From Phoronis ovalis (Eukaryota; Phoronida; Phoronidae), in contig JAOXYB010015754.1 of assembly GCA_028565635.1 (NCBI GenBank), positions 1-19,405 on the forward strand: DNA of 19,405 bases. Direction: 5' to 3'. This document shows positions 1 to 8,795 of this stretch, in pieces. A model generated the notes under the pieces. It was not told the DNA's origin. It made no database searches and worked only from the letters and a program-made list of their open reading frames with translations. The position numbers and the translations under genes are program-made. Each line of letters starts with the position of its first letter. The first letter of the stretch is position 1.

Positions 1-55
1 AAACCCGGAAAATGTGTTCGAATGGTAGGAAACAGGTCCGCGAATGCGGATTGAC

Positions 56-66
56 GGTTCGAGTCT
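56..66 (+). other. Pol III box B-like motif (possible tRNA-derived SINE remnant)
   Basis: GGTTCGAGTCT differs little from the box B consensus GGTTCGANNCC found in tRNA genes and tRNA-derived SINEs. No convincing box A or cloverleaf is visible in the 55 bases before it, and the left part may be cut by the window edge. A chance match is quite possible. Confidence 0.2.
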
Positions 67-192
67 ACGCTGGTTAGGTAGGCCTGAGCTCGATCGACAT
101 CAATAATTTTTATGACAGTTTTCCTTTTCTGTGATATTTTTCATACGGTTGGCATTAAAAATATTCCCGACAAGTTTTCCTTTTTTTTTTGT

Positions 193-228
193 CACACGGT
201 GGCTGCTAATCACACGGCCGCCAGTAAT
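193..228 (+). repeat. Two tandem 18-bp units beginning CACACGG
   Basis: The unit CACACGGTGGCTGCTAAT (193-210) is followed directly by CACACGGCCGCCAGTAAT (211-228). A related but more diverged copy, CATACGGTTGGCATTAA, starts near 144. This looks like the remnant of a short minisatellite or of a repeated element. Confidence 0.5.
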
Positions 229-745
229 ATCCCATACTCATTTTGCCACCAGGAGTGCTGAAATTGTTTCCCGTATCCCGCATAATGTCCGAAATAAATT
301 ATAAGAAGTTTATATTTTCGAGGATTGTTGACTATTACTGTGAGAACTTTTTTTATCAATTAAATACGCCTAAAATGCAAATCGTTGATTGGCTTTGTTT
401 TTTTTATGATTAGAAGCGAGTTGCTAAACTTTACTATACAAAGTCGGTATCTCATGGTGGGAATAAGCTGTTTTGATGAATAGATGCGAAACCAATATTT
501 TCACACGGAAGATAATTTGAAAATATGTGAGACTATTAAGGATCATTAAGCCGGCTTGTCATGCTTATAAAATGAATTGGATAGAATAGAGCATAACACT
601 TGATATTTAGAATATTTATTTAATTAATTTTTCGAAATTATAACATTTAATTTAACGATAAGGAATCTTAATGGTAAAAAATGTCAAAATATCTTAAAAA
701 TAACATAATTTTTGTAGCTTTTAATGTACAGTGTTGTTACATATC

Positions 746-760
746 GATGATGATGATGAT
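746..760 (+). repeat. (GAT)5 microsatellite, followed by a degenerate tail
   Basis: Five perfect GAT units are followed by interrupted GA/GAT-rich sequence to about 788 (GATTAAGATGACGATGATAATG). It is a simple repeat inside an intron. Confidence 0.8.
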
Positions 761-945
761 GAATACGATTAAGATGACGATGATAATGAAAGGGGTTTTC
801 TTGCTCATACCATACAGTTGGAAAAATGTTTTGTCAGCGTGAGTGATAACTAACAGGACTAAAAAATTTGGAATGTGGCGTTTTTTAGGAATGGTTTTGT
901 TTCGCAAAACATCGTGGCTTTATTTACCACTTATTTATTTTGTGT

Positions 946-1234
946 TTCGGACCAGCGAGTTTTCGAACCAATGACCCTTCGGACCAGCGAGGTTTCGAAG
1001 CAATGAGCCTTCGGACCAGAGAACCCAAATTGCTTTAAAAACTACAAAAAAATGTTTAAGATTTTCGGTCCGTAAAAAAGTTACATAACTTTTTTATTAT
1101 ACTTTAATTAAACTTATTTTTTTTACAGAATTGAATATTTTAACACTTAACGCATTATTTAAATCTAATTACAATCAAAAAATAGTAGTATCGGACCAGT
1201 GAGCGGTCGGACCAGAGAACCTTCGGAGAACTGG
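946..1234 (+). repeat. 16-bp minisatellite (TTCGGACCAG...) with 32-bp higher-order period, split by an AT-rich insert
   Basis: TTCGGACCAGCGAG starts at 946 and 978, and TTCGGACCAGAG at 1010, giving an exact 32-bp spacing. The second half of each 32-mer (TTCGAACCAATGACCC, TTCGAAGCAATGAGCC) is a diverged 16-mer of the same family. A second cluster has TCGGACCAG at 1191 and 1207 and TCGGAGAACTGG at 1223, again 16 bp apart. The two clusters are separated by about 165 bases of AT-rich sequence without the motif. Confidence 0.75.
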
Positions 1235-1444
1235 GCAGCCCCCCATTATTTAATAAGAAAATTGATTTACTGAGTGTTTATGATATTTTAAGTTTATTTC
1301 TCCTTTTCTATCATTAGATCTCTGAAGTTCCAATTTTTCAAAATATTTCAGATTTGGGATATTAATTAAAATGTGATAAAATTAAATAACTTGAAATGCC
1401 AACTAACTCTTCTACTGCTAAGTGTTAATATACGGCTTTGTACA

Positions 1445-1554
1445 TGTGTCTCATTTATTTAGAATTATGATATAATGTTTCAATAAATTATATTGACACA
1501 TTGAATTCCAATAAATAATATATCCATATATTTTATATGTGTCTCATTTATTTA
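1445..1554 (+). repeat. Direct repeat TGTGTCTCATTTATTTA, about 92 bp apart
   Basis: The 17-mer TGTGTCTCATTTATTTA occurs exactly at about 1445-1461 and again at about 1538-1554. The sequence after each copy shows only vague similarity, so this may be two diverged copies of a roughly 92-bp unit or just a short direct repeat. Confidence 0.45.
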
Positions 1555-1800
1555 AAAGTATTAACATACATTATACTAATAATATAGAGTTACTTAACTT
1601 AATAAATTCCATACACATACTTTTTTATTTCTTTGCACTAATTAAGGTTTTGTATATATATTACATGCCTTTGCTGTATGTATAATAAATTTAGATGTTT
1701 GCATGTATTTCATTATGCTAGGATCCATGTATCTTCCCTATTTGTTAACACTGAGCCAGATTGGCTAAACGCGGTAATGAATTGTATATTTAAGGAGCAG

Positions 1801-1979
1801 TGCCATTTGATTCTTTGCAAGTTGCAGACATTGGTGATGTCTTTCTTAATTTGTACAATTTACCAAAAGCATGTCAGAATATCAGGGATCAATATTCCAA
1901 AATTGTGGCCAGTGGTTGCAAGCCCTTGTCACTAGGTGGAGATCATACCATGACGTTCCCTATCTTGCAAGCAATAAAG
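1801..1979 (+). CDS. AGMAT: AGMAT exon a (first visible coding exon)
   Basis: The frame reads PFDSLQVADIGD near its start and LSLGGDHTMTFPILQAIK at its end. The acceptor is AG at 1799-1800, so the first two bases complete a codon split with an upstream exon; the donor is GTACTG at 1980. It ends in phase 0. The GGDH motif gives the first metal-ligand histidine. No exon for the preceding conserved agmatinase segment (family pattern GxPxDxGxxxRPGxRxGP) was found between 1 and 1800, so the upstream intron is longer than 1.8 kb within the window alone. Confidence 0.92.
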
Positions 1980-4900
1980 GTACTGTGATGATATGAAAAT
2001 TATAACTTAAATCTTTAATTTTTTAGATCTATTAATATCCCAGTGACAAAAATTTGCGTGATATTTACATTCTATTTTGTGTTTATGACAGACGTGCAAA
2101 TAAGGGTTGCATATTATCTGCATGGTGAAAGTATTATTTACATATTAGCTGTGCATCAATGCATGGGAAATTATTTCTAGGACATCGTCAGATTCTGTGC
2201 TAGATTGCCTTGCGAGTACTTAATGGTAAAAAAAATGTAATATTTGCCGCTATCTACAGAAAGATGCCTATATCTATCTAGTTGCAAATTTGTTATTTTT
2301 TTGTTGACAGATTCTGGCAACAAGAACAAATTTTGTGACTATAGTGTGGCTGTTTTCTCTCACAGGGCTAATATTTTAAAATGTTTATTGTGTAGTGGGC
2401 TTATGTTATAGAAGATTGAATGAGTGAAACAATTTCATAGTTTTTTTACATAATTTATAGCGAAGATTGCAGGGAACCAAACTTTAATGATGAAAACTGA
2501 CATACACAAAGACAGGCCAACCTTATGAAGTAAAAACCATGGAAGGCGGATTAATTAGAATATTGTACTGCAGGAATCTTTTAATGTCTTAATAGTTTGT
2601 ATTTGTATTTCAGGAGAAGTTTGGTCCGGTTGGTTTAGTTCATGTTGATGCTCATTCTGATACAACAGATGTAATGATGGGTGAGAAGATTGCTCATGGT
2701 ACACCATTCCGTCGTGCAGTGGAAGAAGGGTTATTAGATTGTAAACGTGTGGTTCAGATTGGATTGAGAGGTTCCGGTTACTCATTAGATGACTATGACT
2801 GGGCTAAAGAACAGGTATAGAGTAAAATTTATTGAAATCAAAAAATGCAATAAAACAAATGAATGCGCAATCGCAAAAATTAACAACTTGAGCCCCTAAT
2901 ATCAGAGATCACCTCTTGAAATAGCCAGTACTAACGTATGAAATCAGTTTAGCTCTGGGCTAAGAGTTCCTGTTTCTATTTGGATGCACAAAACAAACTG
3001 TGATAATATTTCATAATATTTGTTTCTGAATACAACATAATGCCAAAACTGGATTAATATTCAGCGGATTCAATTTCCAAATTTAAAAAGTAAAAAAACG
3101 GTAAAAATTGCTCTAAGGCCACACCAAAAATAAAAGTTGTTTAATGGGCAAAAGCCCTCAAAAAAAAGTCTGTCGGTTTTTTGTTTTTTTTTTAAAAGTG
3201 TGTAACAGGTGAAAGAATGCCAAAATTTGAAGCAGATGCGCCTGTTAAACAAGTTTTTTTTGGTTTCGCCTAAAATGCAACTTTTGATAGAAAAAGGGGA
3301 TACAGAGTTTTTGTTTCTTTCAATTTAGAGTAGTTCTATAAAATTGTACGTTAAAGTCCCCCCATTTGTGCTGATAGACGATTACAATAATCTGGTTAGA
3401 TTATCATAGAATTACATAATATATGTTTCTTTAAATCAGTATCCTTCACTTTTGGGAGTTATAAAGCTCCTGTGGGATACTGATGAGGATGATGCTTATA
3501 GGTTCGTAAGTTGTCTAGATTTATTATCTGGCACCCAATACTGAACACTTTAGATCAAATTACTTCTAATATACTGAAAACCAAGGTCCTCTTGAGCTCA
3601 GTTCATTTCTAGTGGAGTACTTACATAAGGCATCAATTTGTACACATTCATCTGGCATCAAATTCATGTCTTTTATAGTTAATAATAGGTACTTATTACA
3701 TTTGTCATTTATGTTCAGTAAAGTTACTATGGGAATGAACTCATAACAATTTCTGTTTCTTCTGACACTTCTTGTGATTACTTAATTGGCACTGTTTGAA
3801 CAAAGTTAAAGTTTGATTTAAATGTAAACAGTAACATCTTGGAAGCAATTTCGCATTTTTGATATGACAGTTGGTTGAAAATCCTGTACAGACACATACT
3901 GTAAAAAACATTACATATGTTACATATATATTCAGTTCTTTGAGTACATTGGATATAATTACTTTTAAATTAGATTCTATACTCGTCTGGTACAAGCCAT
4001 AAGCAATAGTTCGTTTGTGTATATTTAGGGTTTCCATGTTTTTCCGGTAACAGAGTGTTGGCATAAATCTATGAGCCCATTGATGGAGAAAGTTCGTGGT
4101 ATTATGGGAACTGAACCAGTGTACATCAGTTTTGACATTGATGCTTTGGACCCAGCTGTCGCTCCTGGAACAGGTGTGAATCTCAATTCCTTTAAAACAT
4201 TTTAAATTTTTTTATTATTTATGTTTTTTGATAATTAAAAACATGTATGGTTATTATAACAAATTCTTTGTTTGCCTGTTATATTTTTTTCTGAGAGATG
4301 ATATTTTAAAATAAGAAGGTGTATATTTTGCTTATAGTATACGATGTTGGATATAGTTTTACCATGTTTCAGGTATTATAAGATCATGATATAGTGTCAC
4401 AATGTATCTTAGATCATATGAGAAAATGATCATGGTGATTAGATATAATATTGCGGCATATGAAATAAACAGAACACAACACACATTTTTACGAAATTTA
4501 GACTTGTCAAGTTGACAAAAGATATAATTTTCTTTTTCTAATTCTTTATTTTCTGCTATATTTATAGTTAAAACACTTGTTTGCATTCCATAAGAAAAGT
4601 TTGTTCAGTTTGATCATGTTGTTTGAAAGCTGTTAAAAGCTGTACAGCGAAAATCAAAAATGAACAAAATTTGGGATAGTTTTTAGATTGCTTACCGAAT
4701 GACTTATTATTGCAGTGCAACTTTTTTACATTTTTAAACACAAAGCTATGTCGTAAGATTTATTTTAACACCAAACCTGTGCATTTTAGCAAACCTATAT
4801 TATTGTTATGCATGTTTAAATGAGCCGGGCCTTAATTTGATTTCTAAGGATAATTTAGGATCAAAATATGGTTCAACATCATCTATGTTGGCTGCCAGTT

Positions 4901-5973
4901 GTAAAAAATACATTAAAAGTCAAAACAGTTCTGTTTATGAGTATATAATTGACTTTATTTTTGAAAAAAAAAATTGTTTTACAGCTGAAATAGACCTGAT
5001 TACTGAGAAGAAGTTATAATACTTCAAATTAAAGTATTCTGTTTATTTCTGGCACCCAATAACACTTTAGATCAAATTACTTCTAATATACTGTATATTT
5101 TGTGTCACCCTGTGTTATATGCTGTGGTTATGTGTTATAAACATTATCTTAACTTCTTTTTAGGAACTCCTGAAGTTGGAGGATTAACTTCCATTCAAGG
5201 TTTGGAGATTGTACGTGGATGTAAAGGATTAAATGTCATAGGTGGGGATTTGGTGGAGGTAAGTCTTCATTACATTTAAGCATGTCAGAGGCTACTATCC
5301 CCAGCCTATCCTAAAACATTTTTTAAGTGGGACAACAGTTGATGCACGAATTTTCCCAAATAAAAACTTCAGTACTTTTTGTCATCCTTTTAAAAAGGAA
5401 TTGATGCCTTTAGCCATTTAAAGCCCCATTTCTCAGTCAGAAAACATAAGGACTCCAGTGATTTAATCTTCTTTATTATTCATGATAAAAAATGAGGAAA
5501 AACATGCTCAAGTGGTTTTTGGTTACAACGTCATAACCATTCACAGTGTGACCATTCCAAATATTGCAACTAGGTTTGCGACCATACTGCACTTAAAGAC
5601 CACATAACCTTTGGCATTGACCTTAAAATATTAAAGACATCTAGTTCCACAACTTTTGTTGATTTTTGTTGTTTTCAACAGTTTTTGAATAGCACTTGGT
5701 TAAACTGTGTGAATTTCTTTTGGAACTCCAAAAAACATTTTAGCCGAGTAGAGATGATTATGAATTTAAAAAAAGATGAGTTTTAACCTTTTGTTTTGTT
5801 GAATACTTGGTTTGCAGTTTCGCATATTAAATCCATTGTGACTGTCAGTAGCTACTTTAATTTCTATTCACCAGGTATCTCCACCATATGACACAACAGG
5901 GATGACAGCGTTGATGGGGGCTAATCTGTTATATGAGATGTTATGTGTGCTTCCTGGCGTTCAGTACAAATAA
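1801..5973 (+). CDS. AGMAT: Agmatinase-like ureohydrolase, 3' part of gene (five exons, 5' end outside window)
   Basis: The exons are 1801-1979, 2614-2814, 4029-4173, 5164-5258 and 5875-5973; they join in frame and end at TAA (5971-5973). The roughly 239 encoded residues correspond to about the last two thirds of animal agmatinase (human about 350 residues). The family hydrolyses agmatine or related guanidino compounds to an amine plus urea with two Mn ions. In animals the protein is usually mitochondrial, and the true substrate of AGMAT paralogues is less certain than the name suggests. The family's metal-ligand motifs are all visible: GGDH (His at 1944-1946), DAHSD (2647-2661) and DID (4134-4142), plus the signature LDPxxAPGTGTPE split across the 4173/5164 junction. 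The N-terminal exons, any targeting peptide and the promoter are not in the window. No frameshift or stop interrupts the visible part, so the gene looks functional. Arginase is less likely: the PFxSLxVADIGD and LLDCKRVVQIGxRG segments are agmatinase-type. The family call rests on remembered family sequences, not on a search. Confidence 0.93.
2614..2814 (+). CDS. AGMAT: AGMAT exon b
   Basis: This 67-codon exon is in phase 0 at both ends, with acceptor TATTTCAG and donor GTATAG. It carries GLVHVDAHSDTTD, which holds three metal ligands of the binuclear Mn site, then HGTPFRRAVEEGLLD and KRVVQIGLRGSG, typical of agmatinases. It ends at ...WAKEQ. Confidence 0.95.
3527..3576 (+). repeat. Intronic dispersed repeat, copy 1 (partner at 5048-5093)
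   Basis: This copy reads TCTGGCACCCAATACTGAAC followed by ACTTTAGATCAAATTACTTC and TAATATACTG. It matches 5048-5093 at every base apart from a 4-base insertion after CCCAAT. It lies in the intron between AGMAT exons b and c. Confidence 0.8.
4029..4173 (+). CDS. AGMAT: AGMAT exon c
   Basis: The acceptor is ATATTTAG and the donor is GTGTGA; the exon runs from phase 0 to phase 1. It begins GFHVFPVTECW and carries VYISFDIDALDPAVAPGTG. The two aspartates of DID are the remaining metal ligands. The intron before it (2815-4028) holds one copy of an intronic repeat (see 3527). Confidence 0.95.
5048..5093 (+). repeat. Intronic dispersed repeat, copy 2 (partner at 3527-3576)
   Basis: This is the same 46-base core as copy 1 without the 4-base insertion. 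It lies in the next AGMAT intron, about 70 bases before exon d. Near identity over this length in otherwise diverged introns points to recent duplication or to two insertions of the same short element. Confidence 0.8.
5164..5258 (+). CDS. AGMAT: AGMAT exon d
   Basis: The acceptor is CTTTTTAG and the donor is a consensus GTAAGT. The frame reads TPEVGGLTSIQGLEIVRG and then GLNVIGGDLVE, completing the APGTGTPE ureohydrolase signature from the previous exon. It ends in phase 0. Confidence 0.95.
5875..5973 (+). CDS. AGMAT: AGMAT last coding exon
   Basis: The acceptor is TTCACCAG. The exon encodes VSPPYDTTGMTALMGANLLY, then EMLCVLPGVQYK and a TAA stop. VSPPYD and the AANLLxEMLC-like end are normal for the agmatinase C-terminus, so the protein is complete at this end. 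Confidence 0.95.
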   Translation, partial: VSPPYDTTGMTALMGANLLYEMLCVLPGVQYK

Positions 5974-6351
5974 CCTGAACTAAATTGTTCCTTGTGTAAT
6001 GAAACTTGCATTACTCATGTCAGTAATTTCAATTAATTGGACATACAGACTAGCTATTTTTTGCCTATATTTTTTGTTTTTCAGTCATTGTTATTTTGAA
6101 TAATTTTAGAAAGCCTAGAAAATTAGGCTATTCTGTTTTTTCTGTAATATTATTAATCATCTGATAATTTTTCATGAAATTTTTGAAAAAAGTAGTTGTT
6201 TGCACTCTTTACTTAATTATTATAATTGTGCCATGTAAGAGGATTAGTATTTCAGCAGTTTTAAGGTACTTGGCTTAATTCCCTGGTGGTATATGGAATT
6301 TGGCTAGTAGGCTTTTTACAGACAGCTATTTAATATATTACATTCCTTATT

Positions 6352-6357
6352 AATAAA
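6352..6357 (+). promoter_or_regulatory. Candidate polyadenylation signal for AGMAT
   Basis: AATAAA lies about 380 bases after the AGMAT stop codon and is the first canonical hexamer I noticed on this strand downstream of it. In such AT-rich DNA the hexamer is common by chance, so it marks only a plausible 3' UTR end. Confidence 0.4.
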
Positions 6358-7453
6358 ATGCAGTAGTTTGCAATGTTTACATACTGTTATGCAAAGAACC
6401 GAGATACTTTATGCTTGTCATGTTTATTTTTAAATGTCGATGTCATGCATATTTATCGCCATGTTTAGCATGTGCATTTGCATTTTCTGTATTTAATTGA
6501 ATATACATATTATTGTGCCATGAAATAGGGTATTATTTAGTTTGTAGCAATACCCCCAGTTTATTTTCTGTAAATATTATTGTAAACAGATACTTGTGAG
6601 TAAAACGTAAAATCTATTTAAATCTTTTTATGTGGAACACAGAATTATGATGATTACTGATACATTACATATAATGAGACACCATACATGAGTTTATAAC
6701 TATGTACACTCAGTTTCTACATTCTCCATGCATTATTGTCACAATCTAATACATGTATATTTGTTGAATCTACAATATCACTATTTTAAAACATTTATTA
6801 CAACAATATTTTGTAATCTGAAGTGACAAAATTAATGCAGTGAGACCCCAATCCTTTAAAACCAACTCTTGTATACAATCCATTGAATCACTGCAAGGAA
6901 AAGCTGTGCAACTAAGCTATTGATGATGTGGTTTGTGCAGAAAACAATCCAGGATCTCGCCTGTTTACAACAAAATAATGAAGGAGTAGTTAAAAATTAT
7001 AAGATGATACATGCATTTTTGATTCTAACAGTTATTGAGGAAAGCTACACTTGATTTGCACTTGCATCAACATAAGATTACAAACGTACTAGATTTTCCA
7101 GTTTAGACGCCTTTATATCACTATTTTATTTAGGTTGTGAAGCACTCTTGAAATTAGTCTTCTGTGACGACTTAAAAAATTCATCTTGACAGTAAACCTA
7201 TACAGTACCGTTGTTTGTATTACTTCTGTTTACAACAGAGTGCAACATCATGGTATGTGGCCAGTACTATGCATTTGATTTTCTATTTTGACATAACAAA
7301 TAACCATATGACAGGGTTACATCTTGTTGCAAACAGTAGTAAGATGTAGTAGAATGTTGGTAAACATTTATTGATGTCCAACAAGACAGTATGAGCCGAG
7401 CTCTGCGCGGAATGGCCTGGCTAGTGCAAATTCGATTGTACTTGTATACAGAG

Positions 7454-7476
7454 TGCAGCCAAACTATACGGCTGCA
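7454..7476. repeat. Small perfect hairpin (7-bp stem, 9-base loop)
   Basis: TGCAGCC at 7454-7460 pairs with GGCTGCA at 7470-7476 around AAACTATAC. It follows a locally GC-rich patch (about 7388-7430) in the spacer between the convergent genes. Its function is unknown and it may be a repeat-element remnant. Confidence 0.45.
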
Positions 7477-8208
7477 TTATAAAGTAATGTTTATAAATTA
7501 GTATAATCCCTATCACAATTTATTAATAAGCATGTAAAAATATGTGTTTACTAGCAGCAAGGAATATAATTTGTGCTGCTCCCCATTCCAAATAATATAA
7601 ACATCTGTGTACTATCAATAAGCAAATATAACACATTAACTTCTTGATTCAATATGAAAATAAACGACCCAAGAAAATTTTAAAACTAAATATTGAGTTG
7701 CCACTTTAACACTTGCCACAAATAAGATAGATAGGTCCTTCTTTGATGCTACACAACCATTTTCTGTAAAACTACAAATTTACAAAAGCTTACTGTCTCT
7801 GATTTTATGTCTCGTGGTGACTGTACCAAGAGGTTGACCTTGGTTCATGACCATGATGTAAGAAATAATGACTCTAACAGTAATCTGTTACAAATCTGTA
7901 GTTACTGGTTGATGATTTTTATATTCTGAATATTAACATATCACACAAGGTTAAAACAAGTTCTGAAAGGCATAAAAAATTCTTGATTTGAAGATGGTGC
8001 CCATTAAAGACGCTGAGTTTCTACATTTTCCAAATTCCAATATAATGTCCTCTTCTTAATCCATTTTTTCTCTAACCAATAGAAGTAAAACATCATCAAC
8101 ATATTAAATCACCGGCTAATCAAACTGTTTCATTGCTGTATACCGTAATCTTCCACATTTATTGAGTGATGCGCTTCAACAACTGATCTTCTATACATAC
8201 ATATTTTT

Positions 8209-8224
8209 ATATATATATATATAC
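8209..8224. repeat. (AT)n simple repeat
   Basis: This is an uninterrupted alternating TA run of about 16 bases in the 3' flank of the TBC1D24-like gene. Confidence 0.8.
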
Positions 8225-8496
8225 ATTCCACATAACATTCGACTAGACATATACATAAATATTACTTGAAAATGAAATGGTGAATATTGTCGCTCCATAA
8301 ATTTGTTCTATAGCCACATCACAGTGTACAACTTTAATCACATCCTAAACTAAAATTTAACTGTAATAATACTCTTCCGTATACACTGTCACTGTTACCA
8401 GATTTCTGCAGGTCTCGTAGCACAATATTTGTGGGTTATATTATAGGTTAGTTTGGCTTCTTAGTTGCGCTGGAATGTCTGAATCTTTTACATAAA

Positions 8497-8502
8497 TTTA
8501 TT
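8497..8502 (-). promoter_or_regulatory. Candidate polyadenylation signal for the TBC1D24-like gene
   Basis: AATAAA on the - strand (TTTATT on +) lies about 160 bases past the TAG stop at 8660-8662. A second copy occurs near 8158-8163. Chance occurrence is possible in this AT-rich DNA. Confidence 0.4.
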
Positions 8503-8659
8503 AACACGGCCTGCATAATGATGTCGCACCATTATAACTCAGATGGTGGCAATGTATCTTGACAATGGATCTCTGATAACCAAGCCCAAATAAAAGCTTG
8601 TTCAGCTATCTCGTAAACACGCAAGACAATGGCATAAATTTTATCTATTTACCACCTAG

Positions 8660-8795
8660 CTATCGGAAAGCAAACGCTTCAATTGCTTTAACTTTAAATT
8701 GTCCGTCACGACAGAGTGGTGGATTATCAAATGTGTCACATTTTGCAGTAAAACCTTGGTTTAAATCTTCGTCTAGCGTAATTGCCTCTCCATTA
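8660..8795 (-). CDS. TBC1D24: TBC1D24-like last coding exon (TLDc C-terminus)
   Basis: The acceptor is TTGTTTTTCAG. It encodes [40 protein letters not shown] and FAFR, then TAG at 8660-8662. The pattern GxALxxDxxLxxGxxxxCxTFxNxPLC...FxIxxxExWGF is the standard TLDc ending, so the protein is complete here. Confidence 0.96.

Larger units (their letters stand above)
1..1800. other. Intron (upstream part of AGMAT) with repeat remnants; no coding exon seen
   Basis: No exon of the missing AGMAT N-terminus and no other protein family was recognised on either strand. The stretch contains short tandem repeats at 193-228, 746-760 and 946-1234 and a direct repeat at 1445/1537, described separately. GC content is higher in roughly 1-290 and 940-1240 than in the AT-rich remainder, which suggests inserted repeat material. 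Confidence 0.6.
5974..8659. other. Region between convergent genes: 3' UTRs and spacer
   Basis: This holds the 3' UTR of AGMAT (+) and, at its right end, that of the TBC1D24-like gene (-). I found no coding exon in either strand. Notable contents are candidate poly(A) signals at 6352 (+) and 8497 (-), a GC-richer patch at about 7388-7430, a small hairpin at 7454-7476 and an (AT)n run at 8209-8224. Confidence 0.6.

Noticed and set aside
3480-3515. CTGATGAG near 3479-3486, resembling the catalytic core of a hammerhead ribozyme
   Set aside because: No GAAA second core segment follows at the needed distance and no three-stem arrangement is visible; the octamer alone is expected by chance.
3741-4064. 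107-codon open frame on the - strand
   Set aside because: It overlaps AGMAT exon c antisense and AT-rich intron, has no splice logic or family motif, and is rich in residues typical of random AT-rich translation.
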